From Catenulispora sp. EB89 (GTDB lineage Bacteria > Actinomycetota > Actinomycetes > Streptomycetales > Catenulisporaceae), in assembly GCF_041261445.1 (NCBI RefSeq), contig NZ_JBGCCU010000001.1, positions 620,001-684,000 on the forward strand: a DNA stretch of 64,000 nt, in the 5' to 3' direction. Each line of letters opens with the position of its first letter. The stretch's first letter is position 1. Both the position numbers and the translations under genes were made by a program. The notes beneath the pieces are model-generated. The model was not told where the DNA came from. It was given only the letters and a program-made list of their open reading frames with translations, and made no database searches. This document shows positions 1 through 6,630 of this stretch, one piece after another.

Positions 1-945
1 AGCGTCGATCACCGACTTGTACGCGGCCTTCAGGCTCGGCACGTCGGTGCAGGCCCGGGCCAGCTCGGTGCCGTTGGCGCCGCCGAAGGAGGCGATGGCG
101 TCGCCGCCCTTGGACCGCAGGTCCGCCAGGCCGGCCTTCAGGCTCGCCTCGAAGGCCGGGTCGGAGGTGCCGTTCCACGCCGGGGTGCAACCGCTGCCCC
201 CGGCCAGCATGAACGCCGCGGTGACGTACTTCATGCCGGCCGCCGCCGCGACCGCGCCGAGATCCTGGCGCTGGCTGGTGTCGACGTAGGGCGCGAAGGT
301 GTAGGACGCGCCGGACGGTGGCGGGGCCGGCACCGACGGGGCCGAGGAGGGCACCGAGGAGGGCACCGAGGACGGTGCGCTGCTCGGCCCCGACGACGGG
401 ACGGTGCTCGGCTTGCTCGACGGCGCGCCGCTGGGAGACGCGCTGGAGCCCGGCGCGGTGCTGGGGCCGCTGCCGGGAGCCGAGCTCGGACCGCCGCCGG
501 ACGTCCCGCCGCCGGGACCGCCGCCGCACGAGGCGCCGTTGACCAGACAGTTCAGCGGCTCGGCGCTCCCGGAGGTGGCGTCCACCACGAAGCCGAACGT
601 GGCGCTCGTCCCGGTGGCGATGTCCCCGGCCCAGGACGGGTTGGCGACGGTGATGTGCTGCCCGGCGGCGGTCATCGTGCCGTTCCACAGGGAGCTGATG
701 CGCTCCCCGGCCGGCAGGTCGAAGGAGACGGTCCAGCCGTGCACCGTCTGGCCGGTGCCGTTGGCGATCGTGTACTGGCCCTGGAAACCGGTGCCCCAGT
801 CCGAGGTCTTGGCGAAGGCGGCCGTGACGGTTCCACTGCTGCTTCCGGCGGCGCCGGCCGAGAAGGCGGCGACGGATCCGGCGCCGACGACGGCAGCGGT
901 GGCTAGTGAGATCCCTATGACGCGGGCGCGCTTCGACAGTCCCAT
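1..945 (-). CDS. Secreted chitinase with CBM2 and GH18 domain (3' end beyond window)
   Basis: Open reading frame of 315 codons running off the left edge, so the C-terminus is missing. The start ATG follows an AAGGAG at 957-962. Order: signal peptide (residues 1-31, basic MGLSKRARV then a hydrophobic stretch), a carbohydrate-binding module 2-like domain (about 35-135, with spaced Trp residues in SDWGTGFQGQYTI and VHGWTVSF, and a Cys pair near its end), a Ser/Pro-rich linker (about 140-200) and the beginning of a GH18 barrel with the SFGGANG strand typical of family 18 chitinases. The DxxDxDxE catalytic motif would lie outside the window. It likely degrades chitin extracellularly. A cellulase-type partner is possible, but the SxGG strand favours GH18. 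The 5' region carries a 12-bp inverted repeat over the Shine-Dalgarno. Confidence 0.85.
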   Translation of the reverse strand, partial: MGLSKRARVIGISLATAAVVGAGSVAAFSAGAAGSSSGTVTAAFAKTSDWGTGFQGQYTIANGTGQTVHGWTVSFDLPAGERISSLWNGTMTAAGQHITVANPSWAGDIATGTSATFGFVVDATSGSAEPLNCLVNGASCGGGPGGGTSGGGPSSAPGSGPSTAPGSSASPSGAPSSKPSTVPSSGPSSAPSSVPSSVPSSAPSVPAPPPSGASYTFAPYVDTSQRQDLGAVAAAAGMKYVTAAFMLAGGSGCTPAWNGTSDPAFEASLKAGLADLRSKGGDAIASFGGANGTELARACTDVPSLKAAYKSVIDA

Positions 946-959
946 GATCGAGCGGTGTC

Positions 960-1009
960 TCCTTGCGGTTGTGCGAGTAGGTGGTGGCACAGCGAGCCAA
1001 CCGCAAGGA
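960..1009 (-). promoter_or_regulatory. 12-bp inverted repeat covering the chitinase Shine-Dalgarno
   Basis: Plus-strand arms TCCTTGCGGTTG (960-971) and CAACCGCAAGGA (998-1009) are perfect complements separated by 26 nt. In the chitinase mRNA the proximal arm contains most of the AAGGAG ribosome-binding site, so a folded leader would hide it. It could equally be a DNA operator. Seen directly; the function is inference. Confidence 0.5.
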
Positions 1010-1036
1010 CGTTCGGGGGCGGAAGGAGGTTAGGAC

Positions 1037-1051
1037 GATCCGGTCCGGATC
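1037..1051. promoter_or_regulatory. Palindrome upstream of the chitinase gene
   Basis: GATCCGG-T-CCGGATC is a perfect 7-1-7 inverted repeat about 90 bp upstream of the chitinase start and just downstream of cydB. It may be an operator. It does not match the DasR-site consensus as I remember it. Confidence 0.3.
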
Positions 1052-1099
1052 TTGACTCCGTCTTGGCACTCGCACGGGTGTTCTTGGTGTCTCCTTTAC

Positions 1100-2116
1100 T
1101 TAGTTTGCGGGTTCTGTAGTGATCGCGTCCCTTTCGGGCCCTGAGAAGACCTTCAGAAGCATGTAAAAAGCGGGCAGGATGACCACCATCCCGAAGGCCA
1201 TCGCGATCAGCAGGGCGTGCAGGTTCGCGGATCCGGCGGCCGAGTCGCGGGCGGTCGCCGCGCCGACGGCCAGATCCGGGTACTGAGCTGCCGCCCAGCC
1301 GAGCAGCACGCCGATCACGGCGGTGGCCGCCGTCGCGCGGGCCAGGACGTAGTGCCGCTTCCAGATCACCGCGATCGAGCCGAAACCGCAGACCACTGCG
1401 ACGGCCACGAACGGGATCGACCGCTCGGTGAAGCGGTGCGCGACGGTCGGTGCGTCCTGATACAGCAGCGGGAGCAGGGCCAGGCTGACCACGCCGGCCA
1501 GTGCGGCGGCGGCCAGGGCCCGGCGCCGGAACGCGGGGACCAGGTCCTCGGTTTCCGGGTCGGTGCCGGCGTCGTAGCAGAGATATACGGCGGCCAGGAA
1601 CGCGGTGACGACGACCGCGAACGCGCCGGCCACCAGCGTGAACGGGGACTCGAAGGGCGTCAGGGGCCCGGAGCTCGGGGTGATCTTGCCGGTGGCCAGC
1701 GCCGCGCCGCTGACGCCGAGCATGAACGGGGTGATCGAGGAGGCCACCGCGAAGACGCGGCTCCACAGGCTGTCGGGTCCGGCGGCGCCTTCGCCGTAGG
1801 CGCGGTAGACGTACGCCGCCCCGCGCAGCACGATCCCGGCCAATGCCAGCGCCAGCGGCAGTTCCAGGCCGCGCGCGATGATGCCGAAGGCGGAGGGGAA
1901 GCCGCTGAACGTCGCGACGATCACGAAGATCAGCCAGACGTGGTTGGCCTCCCAGACCGGGCCGAGCGCGTGCGCGATGAGGCGGCGCTCGCGGTCGGCG
2001 TGGCGGCCGCGGGCCAGCAGGTCCCAGACGCCGGCGCCGAAGTCGGCGCCGGCCAGCAGCGCGTAGGCGGCCAGGGCGCAGACGATCACGCCGAGCAGGA
2101 GGTCGACGGCGGTCAT
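1100..2116 (-). CDS. cydB: Cytochrome bd ubiquinol oxidase subunit II
   Basis: 338 residues, the usual length for CydB. The N-terminus (MTAVDLLLGVIVCALAAYAL then LAGADFGAGVW) carries the GADFGxGxWDLL motif of the family, followed by about eight hydrophobic helices. It forms the membrane heterodimer with CydA that oxidises menaquinol and reduces O2 with high affinity. Its start ATG overlaps the cydA stop by 4 bases (ATGA), so the two are translationally coupled. No cydDC exporter follows in the window, so the haem-assembly ABC transporter must be elsewhere or fused elsewhere. Assignment is firm. Confidence 0.95.
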   Translation of the reverse strand: MTAVDLLLGVIVCALAAYALLAGADFGAGVWDLLARGRHADRERRLIAHALGPVWEANHVWLIFVIVATFSGFPSAFGIIARGLELPLALALAGIVLRGAAYVYRAYGEGAAGPDSLWSRVFAVASSITPFMLGVSGAALATGKITPSSGPLTPFESPFTLVAGAFAVVVTAFLAAVYLCYDAGTDPETEDLVPAFRRRALAAAALAGVVSLALLPLLYQDAPTVAHRFTERSIPFVAVAVVCGFGSIAVIWKRHYVLARATAATAVIGVLLGWAAAQYPDLAVGAATARDSAAGSANLHALLIAMAFGMVVILPAFYMLLKVFSGPERDAITTEPAN

Positions 2117-3597
2117 CGGGCGGCTCCTTCCAGTTCGGTGCTGGTCTCAGGGGTCTGGGATCCGGCGGTCTGCGGTTCCGGGTTCCGGGGTTCGCGGTCT
2201 CGCGAATCAGGGCTCTGTGGTGCGTGGTCCGGGGACTCGGGGTCCCGCGGCCCGGGGTTCTCGACCCCGTCCGCCAGCTCCGGCGGCGCGCCGGTCGCCA
2301 GCCGGCGCAGGATCAGCAGCAGCGCCGTGGCCAGCCCCAGGTAGACCACGATCGTGGCGATCAGCGACCAGCCGATGCCGCCGCTGGTCGTCGCGGCCTC
2401 GCGCACGGTCATCCGGCCGTAGACGATCCACGGCTGCCGGCCGGCCTCGGTGACCTCCCAGCCGGCCAGCATCGCGGCCATCGCGGCCGGGCCGGTGAGC
2501 CCGCCGGCCAGCAGCCAGGGCCGGCTGAGCGGGATCAGGGGGCGGACACCCTTGCGGCGCCTCCAGAACGCGACCACGGTGAGCAGCGCCGCGAGCCCGA
2601 GGATCGCCATGCCGCCGGCCACCATGGTGTCGAAGGCCAGGTGCACGACCGGCGTCGCAGGCTGCTGCTTCGCCGGCAGGATGTCCAGGCCCCGGATGGT
2701 CTTGTCGGTGCGGAAGCCGGTGAGCAGGGACAGGCCGTCCGGGATCTCGATGCCGAACCGGGTCTTGCCGGTGCTCGGATCGTAGATGCCGCCGAGGGTC
2801 AGCGGCGCGTGGCTCTGGGTGTGGGTCAGGGCTTCCATCGCGGCGAGCTTGGCCGGCTGGTACTTCTCCACCACCCGCGCGGCCAGGTCGCCGACCACCA
2901 GCTGGAGCGGGGCCATGGCCAGCACCGTGACCAGGCCGACCCGGAAGCCGCGCCGGTGGTAGCTGTCGCGCCGGCCGCGCAGCATCCCGACCGCGTAGAC
3001 CGCGGCGACCACCCCGCCGGTGCACATGAGCGCGGCGAGCAGCATGTGCAGCGACTCCGGCAGCGCGCCGGGGCCGGTGAGCGGCGCCAGCGGCTCGGCG
3101 GAGACGACCTTGCCGCCGACCTCCTTGACCCCGGTCGGGACGTTCATCCAGGAGTTGGCGGTGACGATGAACAGCGTCGAGAGCGTGCCGGAGATCGCGA
3201 TCGGCCACAGCGTGAGCCAGTGCGCCCGCGGCGACAGGCGCTTCCAGCCGTAGAGGTAGAGGCCGACGAAGATCGCCTCGGCGAAGAACGCGAAGGCCTC
3301 CAGCGTGAAGGGCAGCCCCAGCACGCCGCCGTAGCGCGCCATGAACGCCGGCCACAGCAGCCCGAACTCGAAGGACAGGACGGTCCCGGACACCGCGCCG
3401 ATGGCGAACAGCACCGCCATCACCCGAGACCACTTGCGCGTCAGGGCGAGCCACGTCGGGTCGCCGGTCTTCAGCCACCGGCCCTCGGTGAACAGCAGGA
3501 GCCAGGGAAGCCCCACCCCGAAGACCGCGAAGACGATGTGGAAGGCGAGCGAGAACCCGGTCTCGACTCGGGCGTCGGTGAGCGTGCTGCCGAGCAT
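2113..3597 (-). CDS. cydA: Cytochrome bd ubiquinol oxidase subunit I
   Basis: 494 residues with about nine transmembrane segments. The N-terminal helix holds His20 (SLAFHIVF), the conserved haem ligand region, and SLHMLLAAL holds the second conserved His. The segment between these and GIYDPSTGKTRFGIEIPDGL is the Q-loop. The last 60 residues form a hydrophilic tail of Pro/Glu/Asp/Ser repeats that is not part of the family core. It is first in the cydAB operon and divergent from the BlaI-family gene, with two palindromes in the 58-bp gap, so BlaI control of the oxidase is likely (inference). It acts in the cytoplasmic membrane as the quinol-oxidising, haem-b/d subunit. Confidence 0.95.
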   Translation of the reverse strand: MLGSTLTDARVETGFSLAFHIVFAVFGVGLPWLLLFTEGRWLKTGDPTWLALTRKWSRVMAVLFAIGAVSGTVLSFEFGLLWPAFMARYGGVLGLPFTLEAFAFFAEAIFVGLYLYGWKRLSPRAHWLTLWPIAISGTLSTLFIVTANSWMNVPTGVKEVGGKVVSAEPLAPLTGPGALPESLHMLLAALMCTGGVVAAVYAVGMLRGRRDSYHRRGFRVGLVTVLAMAPLQLVVGDLAARVVEKYQPAKLAAMEALTHTQSHAPLTLGGIYDPSTGKTRFGIEIPDGLSLLTGFRTDKTIRGLDILPAKQQPATPVVHLAFDTMVAGGMAILGLAALLTVVAFWRRRKGVRPLIPLSRPWLLAGGLTGPAAMAAMLAGWEVTEAGRQPWIVYGRMTVREAATTSGGIGWSLIATIVVYLGLATALLLILRRLATGAPPELADGVENPGPRDPESPDHAPQSPDSRDREPRNPEPQTAGSQTPETSTELEGAAR

Positions 3598-3613
3598 GGG
3601 CGTCTCCCATAAG

Positions 3614-3647
3614 TTCTACGATCCGTAGAAGTTCTACCAGTTGTAGA
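3614..3647. promoter_or_regulatory. Two BlaI-type operators between cydA and blaI
   Basis: Site 1 is a perfect inverted repeat, TTCTACG-ATC-CGTAGAA (3614-3630). Site 2, TCTAC-CAGTT-GTAGA (3633-3647), is a second copy of the same half-site. The TAC/GTA dyad resembles known BlaI/MecI operators. Site 2 overlaps a -10-like TAGAGT (3644-3649) placed 6 nt before the blaI ATG, so binding would block blaI and probably cydAB. Confidence 0.7.
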
Positions 3648-3655
3648 GTAACCCC

Positions 3656-4045
3656 ATGGCGAACGAGCGCGCGGGCGGCCCCCCAAGACTGGGCGAACTG
3701 GAACGCGCGGTGATGGACGTCCTCTGGAACGCCCCCGACGGAAGCACCGCGCAGGAGATCGTCGAACGACTGGCGACCCGCGACGGCACCACAGAGCTGG
3801 CGCCCACGACCGTCCTGACGGTGCTGGACCGCCTCCGCCGCAAGGACTTCGTGGAGCGCGAGCGCGTCGGCCGCGCCCACCGCTACCGCGCAGCGCGGAC
3901 CCGCGACGACGTGATCGCCGCCTCGATGCTCGCGGTCCTGGAAACGACCGACGACCGCCGCTCGGCGCTGGTGCGCTTCGCCGGCTCGGTGTCGGCCGAG
4001 GAGGCCGCGCTGCTGCGCGAGGCCTTGGCGGGGCTGGAGGAGTAG
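3656..4045 (+). CDS. BlaI/MecI-family transcriptional repressor
   Basis: 129 residues, standard family length. The winged-helix domain spans about residues 10-85 (LGELERAVMDVLWNAPDG, then STAQEIVERLA and the recognition region PTTVLTVLDRLRRKDFVERE), followed by a short C-terminal dimerisation and cleavage region. The start is the ATG 6 nt after TAGAGT, with no Shine-Dalgarno, so the mRNA may be leaderless. It is divergent from cydAB and followed by an M56 peptidase, the usual BlaI/BlaR-like partner pair in actinobacteria, but no beta-lactamase is nearby. The targets are therefore probably cydAB and itself (inference from the palindromes). Confidence 0.88.
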   Translation: MANERAGGPPRLGELERAVMDVLWNAPDGSTAQEIVERLATRDGTTELAPTTVLTVLDRLRRKDFVERERVGRAHRYRAARTRDDVIAASMLAVLETTDDRRSALVRFAGSVSAEEAALLREALAGLEE

Positions 4046-4096
4046 GCGGCGCGGCGGTGTGGGCTCTTGCGCCGAGCGGGCAGAGATCGGCAGGCA

Positions 4097-4219
4097 GCGG
4101 CCAAGCGGCGTGCGGGCTGGCGCGATGTGCTGCGCGGCAAGTCGGCAGCTGGCGCAATGGTGCTTGTTTCGCGGCGGGCGCGGCGAGAAAGGCGGCGGCC
4201 GAGCGGCGCGCGGGCTGGC
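4097..4219. repeat. Imperfect direct repeat between blaI and the M56 gene
   Basis: 4097-4121 and 4195-4219 agree at 23 of 25 positions, starting GCGGCC(A/G)AGCGGCG. Weaker similarity continues on both sides with a period of 98 bp, suggesting a decayed tandem duplication of non-coding DNA. No convincing gene lies in 4046-4297. Confidence 0.45.
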
Positions 4220-4297
4220 CCGCCATGCAGCGCGGCGTGTCTGAGAAGCTGGTAGCGATGAGCATTTCACTGGCCGTGGTCGTGTAGGCGGCGCGCC

Positions 4298-5233
4298 ATG
4301 TTTTCTGATGCCTGGCCCCTGGCCGTCCTGGCGGTGCTGTTGGCCTGGCCGGTCCCGGTGTTCCTGGCCCGCGCCGCGTGGCCGCGTCGTCATGCCCGCG
4401 CCGCGATCGCGTTGTGGCAGGCGGTCGGCATTGCCGGCGGCTTGTCGCTGATCGGCGCGCCGCTCGCGGTCGGCGTCGCCCCGCTCGACAGGCATCTGCG
4501 GACCGGCCTGGTCGTGCTGTGGCGTGATGCGTTCCACCTTCGCGTGCCGAGTTCGCTGGGCCTCCTTCAGGAGGCGGCGCTGGCGCTCGCGGCCGTGCTC
4601 ACCGTGCGGCTGGTCGGCGTGACGTTGCTCTCAGCGTGGCGGATCGAGCGCGATCTGCGGCGGCAGCGCGATGCCGTCGACCTGGCCGCCGAGCACGCCG
4701 ATCGCCAGCTCCGGGTCCTCGAACATGCCGCGCCCGCCGCCTACTGCCTCCCCGGTACGCGGCCTCGCATCGTCATCACCGAGGGCACCATCGCCGCGCT
4801 CGCGCCCGATGAGCTCGAAGCGGTGTTGGCGCACGAGCGTGCGCATGCGAAGTGGCGCCACGAGCTGGTGGTCCAGCCCTTCGTCGCGTGGGAGTCGGCG
4901 CTGCCGCTGCCCCCGGCGCGCCGTGCGACCGCCTCGGTCACGGCGCTCGTCGAGATGCTCGCCGACGATCACGCCGCCCGCTCCGTCGGACGCCCCGCGC
5001 TGGCCCGGGCCCTGGTCGCCATCGGTGGGACGGCGGGCCCCGTGCCGAATCAGCGTGCGGACAACGGTTCCGGCGCGGCTCGCAGCACCCGCAGCACTCC
5101 GACGCTCGACCGCGTGCAGCGCCTGGTGAAGTCCGCCGGGGCCACGTCGTTCGCCGAACGCCTCATCGGCCCGGCGGCCTGGTTCGCCGCGGTCCTGCTC
5201 GTCGCGGGGCCGACCTGGTACGTCCTGCGCTGA
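4298..5233 (+). CDS. M56-family (BlaR1-like) membrane metallopeptidase
   Basis: 311 residues. There are hydrophobic helices at about 8-25, 48-70, 90-112 and 292-308, with a cytoplasmic or membrane-surface zinc protease domain carrying HERAH (HExxH, about residue 181) and a downstream acidic MLADDHAAR. M56 proteins cleave BlaI/MecI-type repressors or other factors upon signal. Here there is no extracellular penicillin-binding sensor domain, so the trigger is unknown. It lies 252 bp after blaI on the same strand and converges with the M18 peptidase with a 1-bp gap. The Shine-Dalgarno before the ATG is weak. Confidence 0.85.
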   Translation: MFSDAWPLAVLAVLLAWPVPVFLARAAWPRRHARAAIALWQAVGIAGGLSLIGAPLAVGVAPLDRHLRTGLVVLWRDAFHLRVPSSLGLLQEAALALAAVLTVRLVGVTLLSAWRIERDLRRQRDAVDLAAEHADRQLRVLEHAAPAAYCLPGTRPRIVITEGTIAALAPDELEAVLAHERAHAKWRHELVVQPFVAWESALPLPPARRATASVTALVEMLADDHAARSVGRPALARALVAIGGTAGPVPNQRADNGSGAARSTRSTPTLDRVQRLVKSAGATSFAERLIGPAAWFAAVLLVAGPTWYVLR

Positions 5234-5234
5234 C

Positions 5235-6530
5235 TCAGCCCCCGAAGAAAGCCGCCGCGGCCGAAGCCAGCAGGAACGGATCGTCCGCCCCGCCCAGCTC
5301 CCGCGCCGAGTGCATCGACAGCGACGTGATCCCCACGTCGAACGTCGTCACCCCGAGCTTCGCCGCGGTGATCGGCCCGATCGTCGTCCCGCACGGCAGC
5401 GAGTTCTTGCCCACGAAGTACTGCGTCGGGATTCCCGCGCGCTCGCAGACGTCCGTCCAGATCGCGCGCCCGAGTCCGTCGGTGGCGTAGCGCTGGTTGA
5501 CGTTCGTCTTCAGCGCCGGGCCGCCGTTCAGCCGGGGGCGGTGGCCGGGCTCGTGGCGCTCCGGGTAGTTCGGGTGCACCGCGTGGCTCATGTCGCTGGA
5601 CATCACCACGGTCCCGGCCAGCGCCCGCGCGTAGTCCTCCGTGCCGCCGCCGAGCTGGGCCTGCGTCACCCGGGTGAGCACGTTGTTGAGCAGCGGCCCG
5701 CCCGCGCCGGTGTCCGACTCGCTGCCGGCCTCCTCGTGGTCGAAGGCGGCCAGGACCGGGACGGCCGACAGGGGTCCGGCCGCTCCGGCGGAGGCCGCGA
5801 TCAGCGCCTGCACCCCGGCGTGCACCGAGACCAGGTTGTCCATCCGCGGGCCGGCGATCATCTCCAGGTCGCGGCCCAGGTACGTCGGGGGCGTCACGTC
5901 GTGCAGCATCAGGTCGAAGCCCAGCACGTCGCTCGCCGAGACCCCGGCCTCCTTCGCGGCGAACTCGATCAGCGCGCCGTCCTCCACCGGCCCCAGCCCC
6001 CAGGCCGGGGTCAGGTGCTGCTGCTTGTCCAGCAGCAGTCCGGTGTCGTTCACGCCGCGGTCCAGGTGGATCGCCAGCTGCGGCACGCGCATCAGCGCGC
6101 GGTCCACGTGCACCAGCGCCGCGTCGCCCCCGCGCAGCACCAGCCGTCCGGCCAGGCCCAGGTCGCGGTCCAGCCACGAGTTCAGCAGCGGCCCGCCGTA
6201 GAGCTCGACCGCCACCTGCCGGAAGCCCGCCGAGCCGGTGTCCGGCAGCGGCTTGACCCGCAGGTTGGGGGAGTCGGTGTGCGCGCCGACGACGCGGAAG
6301 CCGGTGTGCGCCTTCGTGTTCTCCGGGACGTACCAGGCGATGAGCGCCGCCCCCCGGATCACGTAGAACCCGCCGCTGCCCGCGCCCTCCCAGCCGGCGC
6401 TCTGCCGGAGCTGGCGGAACCCGGCGGCCTCCAGGCGGGCGGCCGCGTTCGCGACCGCGTGGTACGGGGTCGGCGAGGCGGCGAGGAACGTGAGGAGGTC
6501 GTCCGTGTGGGCGCGGTCGAATATCGGCAT
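5235..6530 (-). CDS. M18-family aminopeptidase (aspartyl aminopeptidase type)
   Basis: 431 residues, matching bacterial M18 enzymes. Metal-binding and catalytic motifs are visible: GAHTDSPNLRVK, GGPLLNSWLDRDLGLAGR, AAFDHEEAGS and SSDMSHAVHPNYPERH. It is a soluble, dinuclear-zinc exopeptidase that removes N-terminal, often acidic, residues in the cytoplasm. The ATG is preceded by TATGCT (6538-6543) with a 7-nt spacer and no Shine-Dalgarno, so a leaderless mRNA is likely. It is a single-gene unit. Confidence 0.93.
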   Translation of the reverse strand: MPIFDRAHTDDLLTFLAASPTPYHAVANAAARLEAAGFRQLRQSAGWEGAGSGGFYVIRGAALIAWYVPENTKAHTGFRVVGAHTDSPNLRVKPLPDTGSAGFRQVAVELYGGPLLNSWLDRDLGLAGRLVLRGGDAALVHVDRALMRVPQLAIHLDRGVNDTGLLLDKQQHLTPAWGLGPVEDGALIEFAAKEAGVSASDVLGFDLMLHDVTPPTYLGRDLEMIAGPRMDNLVSVHAGVQALIAASAGAAGPLSAVPVLAAFDHEEAGSESDTGAGGPLLNNVLTRVTQAQLGGGTEDYARALAGTVVMSSDMSHAVHPNYPERHEPGHRPRLNGGPALKTNVNQRYATDGLGRAIWTDVCERAGIPTQYFVGKNSLPCGTTIGPITAAKLGVTTFDVGITSLSMHSARELGGADDPFLLASAAAAFFGG

Positions 6531-6549
6531 GCTTCAGAGCATAAGAGAC

Positions 6550-6584
6550 GGGCGCCCCTGTCACTGGGAGTGACAGGGGCGCCC
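6550..6584 (-). terminator. Terminator of the MMPL gene
   Basis: A perfect 16-bp stem (6550-6565 with 6569-6584) closes a 3-nt GGG loop, 46 bp beyond the MMPL stop. On the minus strand it is followed by a moderately T-rich tract. It also sits directly upstream of the M18 promoter and would insulate it. Confidence 0.8.
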
Positions 6585-6630
6585 GGGACTTCGTTATGGC
6601 AGTGGAACCGTCATGTGGGTACTAGTGCCG

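Noticed and set aside
4057-4287. Overlapping short ORFs between blaI and the M56 gene
   Set aside because: No Shine-Dalgarno, no conserved-looking sequence; the region appears to be a decayed repeat.
2207-4537. 776-codon open frame antisense to cydA and blaI
   Set aside because: Arg/Gly/Pro-rich shadow of the cyd genes, typical of high-GC DNA; no domain and poor codon use.
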